Assembly (NCBI GenBank): GCA_016793585.1 | Contig: JAEUJR010000356.1 | Coordinates: forward strand, 1-29,863 | Length of the DNA stretch: 29,863 nucleotides | Source: Archangium sp. | GTDB lineage: Bacteria > Myxococcota > Myxococcia > Myxococcales > Myxococcaceae | Direction: 5' to 3' | Part shown: in pieces, positions 1-7,350 of the stretch | How the letters are laid out: the number at the start of each line of letters is the position of its first letter | How positions within the stretch are numbered: the stretch's first letter is position 1 | Position numbers and translations under genes: made by a program | The notes under the pieces: model-generated | The model's database searches: none | Seen by the model: the letters and a program-made list of their open reading frames with translations, nothing else | What the model was told of the DNA's origin: nothing

Positions 1-344
1 TCGGGCTCGAGGTGCTCCGGCTCGACGACGCGGCAGAGGCCCTGCTGAACGACTCGCACGAAGGCAGCCTGCTGCGCCTCCGCTCGCTGCAACGCCGCCG
101 TCATCGCGGCCTCGAGCGACGACTCGAAGTGGAGCAACTGCTCGAGGGCGGTAGCTGTCAGCCGCTCGAACACCTCGCCAGGCAACGACGCGCAGCCGAA
201 CGCGGCGACGAACTCGAAGTCAGGCCGTCCTTCGGGGAACTCGCGCCGAAACGCCTCGACCGCCAACAGGGCCGCGTCGATTCGCGACGGATCGCGCGAC
301 GCGAGCCCGGTGTTGATGGCGGCGATGCGCTCCCACGGCGCCAT
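1..344 (-). CDS. Hypothetical protein, N-terminal part only (runs off the window)
   Basis: The minus strand is open from an ATG at 344 to the window edge, giving 114 residues with no stop. The ATG lies one base after the argH stop (TGA-C-ATG), so it is almost certainly the last visible gene of the argJB-argH operon and translated by coupling. The visible part begins MAPWERIAAINTG, is acidic and helix-rich, and has no signal peptide, membrane segment or motif I recognise. A role in arginine metabolism cannot be inferred from position alone. The reading frame is well supported by the junction and codon bias; the function is unknown. Confidence 0.7.
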   Translation of the reverse strand, partial: MAPWERIAAINTGLASRDPSRIDAALLAVEAFRREFPEGRPDFEFVAAFGCASLPGEVFERLTATALEQLLHFESSLEAAMTAALQRAEAQQAAFVRVVQQGLCRVVEPEHLEP

Positions 345-345
345 G

Positions 346-1791
346 TCAAAGCGAGGAAGCGGCGATCGACTCGAAGAGCTGCCCGAAGCGCGGCACCGAC
401 TTCGCCTTGTCACCCAGCGCCTTCGCCTGAGCCGAGAGCGCCTCGAGCTGCGCCTTCACCGACGCGGGGCCGGTGCTGCCGGCGCTCAGCTTGCGCGCGA
501 CCGCGCCAGAGGCCTCGAGCACCGACAACACGTCGGCGTCGATGGCGGGGTCGATCGACTTCGCCAGCTCGACCGAGACCTTCGACAACGCGAGGCCCTG
601 CTCCTGGCACTTCCGCACGAGGGCGCCGACGTGTTTGTACGCCACGCGAAACGGCATGCCCTTCTTCACCAGCGCCTCGGCGAGATCGGTCGCCTGCGTG
701 AAGCCCTCGTCGAGCCCCGCGCGGCACTTCTCGGGGTTGAACGTCACGTGCGGCAACGAGAGGCGCAGCACCGACAACACGCCGTGCAACAGAGGCTTCG
801 TCTCGAGCAGCGGGCCGCGGTCTTCCTGCAGGTCGCGGTTGTAGCCGCCGGGCAGGCCCTTCACGGTGGTGAGCAGGCCCATCAGGTTGCCGATGGCGCG
901 CCCCGACTTCCCGCGGATCAGCTCGAACACGTCGGGGTTCTTCTTCTGCGGCATCATCGAGCTGCCCATCGAGATGTCGCCCGAGAGCGTGGCGAAGCCG
1001 AACTCCGAGGTCGTGAAGTCGATCAGGTCGGTCGACAACCGGCTCGCGTGCACGAAGAAGCGCGCTGTCGAGTAGAGGTAGTCGAGGGCGAAGTCGCGCT
1101 CACCCACCGTGTCGAGGCCGTTCATGGTGAGCCGCGAGAAGCCGAGCAGGCCGCGGGTGATCTCGCGATCGATGCCCAGCGAGCTGCCGCTGATGGCGCC
1201 GCTGCCGAGCGCGAGCGCGTCGGCCTGTTCGAGCGCGAAGCCGAACGCCTGCGCGTCACGCAAGAACGCGGCGCCGTACGACGCGAGCCAGTAGCCGAGT
1301 GAGATCGGCTGCGCGCGCTGACGGTGCGTGTACGACGGCATCAGCAGGTGGCCGTCCTTCTTCGCGCGCTCGACGACCTCGTCGATGAGCTGCGTGAGCG
1401 AGCCGATGGCGGTGGCGACCGCGTCACGCACGTGCAGCCGCAGATCGGTCGCGACCTGATCGTTGCGGCTGCGCGCCGAGTGCAGCAGCGCCGCCGGAGC
1501 CCCGATGGTTCGATTCAGCTCGACCTCGACGGCCATGTGCACGTCTTCTTCGTCGGGCAACACGAGCGTACCGGCGTCGTCCCGCTTCCAGAGGTCGACG
1601 AGGCCGTCGCGAATGACGCGTGCCTCCTTCGCGGGAATGACGCCGGTGCGGCCGAGCATCGTCACGTGCGCCATCGAGCCGAGCAGGTCTTCTTTCAGCA
1701 GCTGCCGGTCGAGGCCGAGCGAGGTCGAGAACGCGAGCACTTCGGGCAACAGCCCCGAGCCGCCTGAAGCATCTGTCTTCGCGAGCGCCAT
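346..1791 (-). CDS. argH: Argininosuccinate lyase
   Basis: Splits argininosuccinate into arginine and fumarate, the last step of arginine synthesis, in the cytoplasm as a homotetramer. The 481-residue product shows the superfamily motifs in order: HSARSRNDQ at about 104-112, YTHRQRAQP around 154-162 with the conserved His156, and the signature loop GSSMMPQKKNP at 276-286 with the catalytic serine (Ser277/278). The start is fixed by AAGGAG seven bases before the ATG. The gene begins 30 bp after the argJB stop and ends one base before the next ORF, so it is the middle gene of an operon. One oddity: the WGGRF segment usual near the N-terminus is absent, and the protein begins directly at the helix that follows it. 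The overall length is still normal. Confidence 0.96.
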   Translation of the reverse strand: MALAKTDASGGSGLLPEVLAFSTSLGLDRQLLKEDLLGSMAHVTMLGRTGVIPAKEARVIRDGLVDLWKRDDAGTLVLPDEEDVHMAVEVELNRTIGAPAALLHSARSRNDQVATDLRLHVRDAVATAIGSLTQLIDEVVERAKKDGHLLMPSYTHRQRAQPISLGYWLASYGAAFLRDAQAFGFALEQADALALGSGAISGSSLGIDREITRGLLGFSRLTMNGLDTVGERDFALDYLYSTARFFVHASRLSTDLIDFTTSEFGFATLSGDISMGSSMMPQKKNPDVFELIRGKSGRAIGNLMGLLTTVKGLPGGYNRDLQEDRGPLLETKPLLHGVLSVLRLSLPHVTFNPEKCRAGLDEGFTQATDLAEALVKKGMPFRVAYKHVGALVRKCQEQGLALSKVSVELAKSIDPAIDADVLSVLEASGAVARKLSAGSTGPASVKAQLEALSAQAKALGDKAKSVPRFGQLFESIAASSL

Positions 1792-1821
1792 GGTGAGACT
1801 CCTTCTTGGGAAGAGGGTGAA

Positions 1822-3906
1822 TCAGCCCAGGGTGACGAGGCTGCCGATGCCTTGATCGGTGAAGAACTCCGCGATGATGCTGTGCGGGGTGCGCGAGTCG
1901 ATGACGTGCACGCGCTCGACGCCGCGCTCGAGCGCCGCGATGGCGAACCGGCCCTTGCGCGCGAGGTTCGGCTTGAAGGTGTTCGCTGCGATCCTCGCCG
2001 CGAGCACCGTGGTGGTGAGCTGCCCGAGCAGCGAGTCGTCTTCGGTGAAGCCGGGCACGCCGACCAGGTACACGAGCTTGGCGGCCTTCGCGGCGACGGC
2101 GATCTCGCTGGCCACCTGATCGGGCTCGAGCGGAACCGTGGTGCCGTCTTCGAGGAAGCCGACCGGCGAGATGACGGGCACGTAGTTGCGCTGCAGGAAC
2201 AGCTCGAGCAGCTCGCCGTTGATGCTGGTGACCTCGCCGCGCGGCGCTTCGATGCTCGAGTCCTTCGCGAGCGTCGACTTGAGAAACGACGCGTCCATTC
2301 CCGACAGGCCGATGGCGTGCGTGCCCGATCGGTTGAGCAGCGTGACGAGCTCGGTGTTCGTCTGACCGTTGAGCACCATCTCGCGGCTGCGCGAGTCACC
2401 CTTCGAGGCGCCTTCGGGGCTCTCGCCGTGCACGATGATCGGCACCATGCCCACCGCGCGCAGCAACGACACGTCTTGCGCGATCGACGCCCGCAGCGAG
2501 TCCTTGCCCATCGCCTGGCGGCCCAGCTTCAGCACCACGCGTTTGCCCGCGAACCGCGAGATGTACGTGAGCGCCTCGGTGACCAGGTTCACCTTGAACT
2601 TCGGGGAGTAGTTCGTGAGCCGATCGTCTTTCGCCACGCTGCCGTCGGCCGTAGGCACGAGCAGCGAGGTGTAGTCGGCGTTGATCTTCACGTAGTCGTA
2701 CGAGAGGTCGCAGCCCCAGCCGACGGCCGACTCCGCGCCCAAGCGCAGGTCGATCTCCACCAGCACCTCGGGCGCCCGCATGCGCGCACGCAGGCTCTTG
2801 TGATGCGGAACCGACGGCCCTTCGTTCGCGTCGTTGGCGATGAGCGGGCCCGGCGGCTCGCGCGGGTCGAACATGGGGCGCGTGTCGTAGACGCACACGC
2901 CCTGCACCATGACCTTCGAGGCCGCAGGGTCGACGGCGTACCTCTGGCTGCCGCAGCGCGCTCCGACGGTGGCGAGAATTCGCCCCCAGTTCGGGTCGGC
3001 GCCGAAGATGGCCGCCTTCACCAGCGTCGAGCCGGCCACCGAGCGCGCGAGGTCGGTCGCGATCGCCTTGTTCGGCGCTCCGCTCACCCGCACCTCGAGC
3101 AGCTTCGTCGCGCCTTCACCGTCACGCGCGACCTCTTTCGCCAGCTCGGCGCAGATCGACTGCAGCTGCGTGACGAAGAGCTCGAAGTCGGGGCCCGGCT
3201 CGGTGATCTCGGTGTTGCCCAGCGCGCCGTTCGCGAGCCCGAGCACCAGGTCGTTGGTGCTCATGTCGTTGTCGACGGTGAGGTTGTTGAAGCTGCCGTC
3301 CATCGCGCCGACGAGCGCGCGCTGCAGCATCTGGGGCGAGATGGCGACGTCGGTGCAGATGAAGGCCAGCGTGCTCGCGAGCTGCGGCGCGATCATGCCC
3401 GAGCCCTTGCAGATGGCCGTCAGGCGCCCCTCTTTGCGCGCGAGCTTCACCGTGCGAGAGGCGACCTTGATGTGCGTGTCGGTGGTGAGAATCGCCTCGG
3501 CCGCCATCTCGACCGCGGCCTTGAGCTGCCCCTTCAACCTCGGGAGCGCGTCGACGATCTTCTGCTTCGGCAGGCGCTGCCCGATGACGCCGGTCGAGGC
3601 CATCAGCACCGCCGCGCCGTCGAGATCGAGCGCCCTGCCCGTCGCCGCGCACAGCTCGCTGACGTCGGCGAGCCCTTCGGGCCCCGTGAGCGCGTTCGCG
3701 TTGCCCGAGTTGATCAGCACCGCGCGCACGCCGCTCGCCGGCAGCCTGCGTTCGCAGTCGACGATGGGCGCGGCCTTCGCGGCGTTGATGGTGAGCGCGG
3801 CCGCGGCGCTGCACGGGCGCTCCGAGACGATGAGGGCGAGATCCTTCTTGAACGGCTTGATGCCGCTGTGCAGGCCCGAGAACGTGAAACCGCGAGCGAT
3901 GGGCAT
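1822..3906 (-). CDS. argJ: ArgJ-ArgB fusion: glutamate/ornithine acetyltransferase joined to an acetylglutamate kinase-like domain
   Basis: One 694-residue frame covers two arginine enzymes. Residues 1 to about 413 are ArgJ, which moves acetyl from acetylornithine to glutamate. They show the oxyanion-hole motif STGVIG (104-109), the self-cleavage region KGSGMIAP (167-174), the SFN..TVDNDMSTND motif (205-219) and the typical end WGCDLSYDYVKINADY. From about residue 455 the chain is ArgB-like, ending in the family motif IDSRTPHSIIAEFFTDQGIG. Two changes stand out. The Thr nucleophile of ArgJ aligns with Ser178 (A-S-T-L instead of A-T-M-L). In ArgB, KxGG is KLGR, HGGGP is HGESP (493-497), the RVTD segment is missing, and the late GGM.PK is lost. 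The ATG at 3906 is chosen because MPIARGFTFSG is a normal ArgJ start; upstream extensions look non-coding. No good Shine-Dalgarno site is seen. ArgJ identity is firm; kinase activity is uncertain. Confidence 0.93.
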   Translation of the reverse strand: MPIARGFTFSGLHSGIKPFKKDLALIVSERPCSAAAALTINAAKAAPIVDCERRLPASGVRAVLINSGNANALTGPEGLADVSELCAATGRALDLDGAAVLMASTGVIGQRLPKQKIVDALPRLKGQLKAAVEMAAEAILTTDTHIKVASRTVKLARKEGRLTAICKGSGMIAPQLASTLAFICTDVAISPQMLQRALVGAMDGSFNNLTVDNDMSTNDLVLGLANGALGNTEITEPGPDFELFVTQLQSICAELAKEVARDGEGATKLLEVRVSGAPNKAIATDLARSVAGSTLVKAAIFGADPNWGRILATVGARCGSQRYAVDPAASKVMVQGVCVYDTRPMFDPREPPGPLIANDANEGPSVPHHKSLRARMRAPEVLVEIDLRLGAESAVGWGCDLSYDYVKINADYTSLLVPTADGSVAKDDRLTNYSPKFKVNLVTEALTYISRFAGKRVVLKLGRQAMGKDSLRASIAQDVSLLRAVGMVPIIVHGESPEGASKGDSRSREMVLNGQTNTELVTLLNRSGTHAIGLSGMDASFLKSTLAKDSSIEAPRGEVTSINGELLELFLQRNYVPVISPVGFLEDGTTVPLEPDQVASEIAVAAKAAKLVYLVGVPGFTEDDSLLGQLTTTVLAARIAANTFKPNLARKGRFAIAALERGVERVHVIDSRTPHSIIAEFFTDQGIGSLVTLG

Positions 3907-4042
3907 CGAGTGGCCGCGACATATGGACTGAGTGCACAGATGATCAACCGCATTCCGCGTGCCGCTCGAACAAGGCGGCTGGCGGCTCCGAGTTGACCGC
4001 GAGCACTCCGTCGCGAACTGTTTTCGAGCCATTCGCCGACGA

Positions 4043-4057
4043 CCGGGTAGAACCCGG
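4043..4057 (+). promoter_or_regulatory. Hairpin in the pfkA ribosome-binding region
   Basis: CCGGGT-AGA-ACCCGG is a perfect 6-bp GC-rich stem with a three-base loop, ending three bases before the pfkA ATG at 4061. It fills the place where a Shine-Dalgarno site would be, and no such site is visible. It may limit translation or bind a factor; this is inference from position only. It also lies in the 154-bp divergent region that must hold the promoters of argJB and pfkA. Confidence 0.4.
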
Positions 4058-4060
4058 CTC

Positions 4061-5164
4061 ATGGGCATCAAACGCATCGCGATCAACACGGGCGGCGGAG
4101 ACGCTCCGGGCCTCAACGCCGTCATTCGTGCAGCGACGCTCGCTGCCATCAACCACGGCTGGGAATGCTACGGCCTGCGCGACGGCTTCAACGGCATCTT
4201 CTTCCCCGAGCGCTATGAAGACGGGGGCGCGGTTCGCCTCACGCGCGACCGCGTGCGCGGCATCGCCCACCTCGGCGGCACGATTCTCGGCACCACCAAC
4301 CGCGGCAACCCGCTCAAGTACCCCCTGCACATGCCCGACGGCACCGTGAAGGAGATCGACCGCTCGAACGAGATCGTCGAGTACTTCGCGAAGAAGCAGA
4401 TCGACGCGCTCATCTCGATCGGCGGCGACGGCTCGCTCACCATCGCCCACGCGCTGGCCAAGAAGGGGCTGCGCGTCGTCGGCGTACCGAAGACCATCGA
4501 CAACGACCTCGACAAGACGTTCACCACGTTCGGCTTCGACACCGCCGTCGCCTTCGCGACCGAGTGCCTCGATCGCCTGCACACCACCGCCGAGAGCCAC
4601 CAGCGCCTGATGGTCGTCGAGATGATGGGCCGCTACGCGGGGTGGATCGCGCTGCACTCGGGCATCTCGGGCGGCGCGCACGCGATTCTGCTGCCCGAGA
4701 TTCCCTTCGACCTCGACATCGTCGCCGAGAAGATTCGCCAGCGTGACGAGTACGGGCGCGGCTACTCGCTCGTGGTCGTCGCCGAAGGCGCGCGCGTCAT
4801 CGACGGCCAGCTGTCGGTGCTCGCACAGGCCGAGGCGGGCCAGGCCGAGCGCCTGGGCGGCATCGGCGAACAGGTCGCCCGCGCGCTCGCGAAGAAGACC
4901 GGCAAAGACACTCGCACCGTCGTGCTCGGGCACCTCGTGCGCGGTGGTACGCCGACGTCGTTCGATCGCCTCGCGGCCCTTCGCTTCGGAGCCGCCGCCG
5001 TGCGCGCGCTCGCCGAGGGCCAGAGCAACGTCATGGTCAGCCTCGCGCACCCGAACGTGCAGTACGTGCCCCTCGAGCAGGTCGCCGGCCGCATGAAGGC
5101 CGTGCCGCTCGACAGCGACACCCTGATGACAGGCCGCGACATGGGCATCTGCTTCGGCGATTGA
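4061..5164 (+). CDS. pfkA: 6-phosphofructokinase, Gly/Lys-type (mixed-substrate clade)
   Basis: Phosphorylates fructose 6-phosphate to the 1,6-bisphosphate in glycolysis. The 367-residue protein has the N-terminal nucleotide loop NTGGGDAPGLNAVIR, the GGDGS motif (121-125), the catalytic TIDND (145-149; Asp147 is the base) and MGR (189-191). The position equal to E. coli Gly104 is Gly124, which in known enzymes favours ATP. The position equal to E. coli 124 is Lys144, as in PPi-dependent and mixed-clade enzymes. This Gly/Lys pair is known from actinobacterial ATP-PFKs, so ATP is the likelier donor. The ATG at 4061 matches the family start; an upstream GTG at 3959 would add 34 unlike residues. 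It points away from argJB and its stop lies 12 bp from the argC stop, so it sits as a lone glycolytic gene between arginine genes. Confidence 0.95.
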   Translation: MGIKRIAINTGGGDAPGLNAVIRAATLAAINHGWECYGLRDGFNGIFFPERYEDGGAVRLTRDRVRGIAHLGGTILGTTNRGNPLKYPLHMPDGTVKEIDRSNEIVEYFAKKQIDALISIGGDGSLTIAHALAKKGLRVVGVPKTIDNDLDKTFTTFGFDTAVAFATECLDRLHTTAESHQRLMVVEMMGRYAGWIALHSGISGGAHAILLPEIPFDLDIVAEKIRQRDEYGRGYSLVVVAEGARVIDGQLSVLAQAEAGQAERLGGIGEQVARALAKKTGKDTRTVVLGHLVRGGTPTSFDRLAALRFGAAAVRALAEGQSNVMVSLAHPNVQYVPLEQVAGRMKAVPLDSDTLMTGRDMGICFGD

Positions 5165-5176
5165 ACGCCGCGCCGC

Positions 5177-6199
5177 TCAGAGCAGGCCGCTCGTCTCGGG
5201 CCAGCCCATCACGAGGTTCAGGTTCTGCACGGCCTGGCTCGCGGCGCCCTTCTGCAGGTTGTCGATGGCCGAGATGGCCACGCAGCGCCTGCCCTTCACG
5301 CTGACGCCGAGGGTCGTCTTCGGCGTGTTCACCACGTCGGCGATGCGCACGGCCTCGGCGTTCGCCATGAGCTTCACCAGCGGCTCCTTCGCGTACGCGC
5401 GCTCGTAGGCCTGGCTCACCTCGGCCGCGCCCACGCCGGCTTTCAGCGTCACCACGGCGGTCGAGAGAATGCCGCGCTTCATCGGCAAGAGGTGCGGCGT
5501 GAAGACGAGCGACACCGGCGTGCCGGCGACCGTCGACAGCGTCTGCTCGATCTCGGGCGTGTGCTGATGCGACAGCACCTTGTACGCACGGAAGTCGGCG
5601 TCGATCTCCATGAAGGTGAAGTCTTCGCTCGCCTTGCGGCCTGCACCCGACACGCCCGACGCCGCGCTGATCACGAGGGAGTCGAGCTCGACGAGGCCCT
5701 GCTTCACGAGCGGCGCCACCGACAACGCCGCCGCCGTCGCGTAGCAGCCGGGGTTCGCGATGAAGCGCTGGCCGACGAGGCGCTCACGAAACAGCTCGGG
5801 CAGGCCGTACGCCGACTGCTGCAGCAGCGCGGGCTCGGGGTGCGTGAACTTGTAGAACGCGGGGTAGAGCGAGGCGTCACGCAGCCGGAACGTGCCGGCG
5901 AGATCGATGACGCGGGTCTTCGGCAACAGCTTCGGCGCGAGCTCGAGCGACGTCTCGGCCGGCGTCGCGAGGAAGACGACCTCGCACTGCGCGGCGCGTT
6001 CGAGGCCTGACTCCACCGACACGTACTGGGCGGCGCCCTCTTTCACCGGCACGCCGACGCGCGCCTCGACCTGCTGACCGACCCAGCGATCAGACGTGAG
6101 GAAGTCGATCGTCACCCGCTCGTGGCCGAGCAGGAGCTTCGTGAGATCCAACCCCGAGTAGCCCGAGGCCCCGACGATGCCGACGCGTGCGCGAGTCAT
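5177..6199 (-). CDS. argC: N-acetyl-gamma-glutamyl-phosphate reductase
   Basis: Reduces acetylglutamyl phosphate to the semialdehyde with NADPH, the step after ArgB. The 340-residue product opens with the Rossmann motif VGIVGASGYSG and has the catalytic cysteine in NPGCYATA (Cys152), the GVSGAGRKAS loop, and the HQHTPEIEQ segment with the active-site His. The length is normal. The ATG at 6199 (MTRARVGIVG) is the natural start, and the frame upstream does not look coding. It converges on pfkA with 12 bp between the stops. It is on the same strand as argJB and argH but separated from them by pfkA, so it needs its own promoter. That promoter may be shared with the HTH gene that starts at 6492 and ends 32 bp upstream. 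Confidence 0.96.
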   Translation of the reverse strand: MTRARVGIVGASGYSGLDLTKLLLGHERVTIDFLTSDRWVGQQVEARVGVPVKEGAAQYVSVESGLERAAQCEVVFLATPAETSLELAPKLLPKTRVIDLAGTFRLRDASLYPAFYKFTHPEPALLQQSAYGLPELFRERLVGQRFIANPGCYATAAALSVAPLVKQGLVELDSLVISAASGVSGAGRKASEDFTFMEIDADFRAYKVLSHQHTPEIEQTLSTVAGTPVSLVFTPHLLPMKRGILSTAVVTLKAGVGAAEVSQAYERAYAKEPLVKLMANAEAVRIADVVNTPKTTLGVSVKGRRCVAISAIDNLQKGAASQAVQNLNLVMGWPETSGLL

Positions 6200-6231
6200 G
6201 AAACGCACATACGCAGCCGCGCGCCTCGACT

Positions 6232-6492
6232 TCAACAGCCTCGTCGAACGACGCCGGGCGTCGCGCTCACCAGCTCGAGCACCGAGCGCGCATGCCGGAG
6301 CAGCCGCGCGCCTTCGGCCGTGAGCTGCATGCCGCGGGTGCTGCGCTCGAAGAGCTTCGCGTGCAGCTCGTCTTCGAGCGCACGAATCTGCCGCGTCATC
6401 GGCGGCTGCGAGACGAAGCACTTCTCGGCGGCGCGGGTGACGCTGCCGGTCTCGGCGACGGCGACGAAGTACTCGAGCTGGGTGAGGCTCAT
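6232..6492 (-). CDS. LysR-type DNA-binding domain without effector domain
   Basis: An 86-residue ORF is a clear LysR-type N-terminus: LTQLEYFVAVAETGSVTRAAE, then SQPPMTRQIRALEDEL and the wing segment LFERSTRGMQLTAEG, followed by part of the linker helix. Family members are about 300 residues, so the whole ligand-binding part is missing. The stop is followed after 32 bp by argC, leaving no room for a remnant. It may be a worn-down regulator or a working minimal DNA-binding protein acting on argC or on the divergent gene. The ATG at 6492 fits the family start; codons before it read as non-coding. The domain call is firm, the functional state unknown. Confidence 0.75.
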   Translation of the reverse strand: MSLTQLEYFVAVAETGSVTRAAEKCFVSQPPMTRQIRALEDELHAKLFERSTRGMQLTAEGARLLRHARSVLELVSATPGVVRRGC

Positions 6493-6584
6493 GGGTGCGG
6501 GCGATGATAACGGCTTCACCGTCGCCGCGCCCCATACCCATTCGGTATTGGCGGGCCGCGCGCCGAGCAGCGATTCGTCGCGCC

Positions 6585-7349
6585 GTGCCACCACGAGTCA
6601 CCGAACGAGAGCTGCCCCACTTCCGCCGCGCCGGAGCCGTCGCCGCGAACACGCTCGCGCTGATTGGCTCACGGCTCAGGCCGGGCATCAGCACCGCCGA
6701 CATCGACGCGTGGGTGCGTGAAGACACGCGTGGGCGCGGCGCGCGGCCGAGTCAGCTCGGGTACCACGGCTTCCCGGCCGCGGTGTGCACCAGCCGCAAC
6801 GAGGTCGTCTGTCATGGCGTGCCGAGCGAGACCGACGTGCTCCGGGAGGGCGACATCATCAACGTCGACGTGACGAGCGAGCTCGGCGGCTGGCACGGAG
6901 ACACCTCGGCCACGTTCTGCATCGGCGAGGTCTCGAGCGAGGCGCGCCACGTGGTCGAGACGGCCCGCCGGTGTCTCGACGCGGGCCTCGCGGTCGTTCG
7001 CCACGGCGCTCACCTGGGAGACATCGGCGCCGCGATCGAGGCGCTCGCGAAGGCGGCGGGCTGTGACGTCGTTCGCGACTGGGGCGGGCACGGCATCGGG
7101 CGGCAGATGCACCTCGCGCCACACGTCGCGCACGTCGGCCGCAAGGGCACGGGCCTCAAGCTGAAGACAGGCATGGCCTTCACCATCGAGCCGATGATCA
7201 CGCTCGGCAGGCCCGACACGCGTGTTCTCGCAGACGGGTGGACGGTGGTGACCCTCGACGGCCGCTGGTCGGCGCAGTTCGAGCACACCCTCGTGGTGAC
7301 GCCAACGGGCTGCGAGGTGCTCACCGCGCCTTCGAAGGGCCGCAGCTGA
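6585..7349 (+). CDS. map: Methionine aminopeptidase, type I
   Basis: Removes the initiator methionine from new proteins in the cytoplasm, using two metal ions. With a GTG start at 6585 the product is 254 residues and all metal ligands fall in place with E. coli spacing: Asp95, Asp106, His169, Glu202 and Glu233, plus His77 and His176 at the active site. The usual HEEP next to His176 reads HLAP here. Upstream in-frame ATGs at 6495 and 6504 would leave almost no room for a promoter facing the LysR-like gene and would add unlike, Arg-rich residues, so GTG is preferred. No strong ribosome-binding site is seen. The stop lies one base from the stop of the convergent esterase gene. It may be one of several MetAPs, as myxobacteria often carry more than one. 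Confidence 0.92.
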   Translation: MPPRVTERELPHFRRAGAVAANTLALIGSRLRPGISTADIDAWVREDTRGRGARPSQLGYHGFPAAVCTSRNEVVCHGVPSETDVLREGDIINVDVTSELGGWHGDTSATFCIGEVSSEARHVVETARRCLDAGLAVVRHGAHLGDIGAAIEALAKAAGCDVVRDWGGHGIGRQMHLAPHVAHVGRKGTGLKLKTGMAFTIEPMITLGRPDTRVLADGWTVVTLDGRWSAQFEHTLVVTPTGCEVLTAPSKGRS

Positions 7350-7350
7350 C

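Noticed and set aside
1852..3996. A 714-residue plus-strand open frame opposite argJB
   Set aside because: It is Arg/His/Leu-rich with no motifs and mirrors the codon bias of the real minus-strand gene; such long shadow frames are expected in GC-rich DNA.
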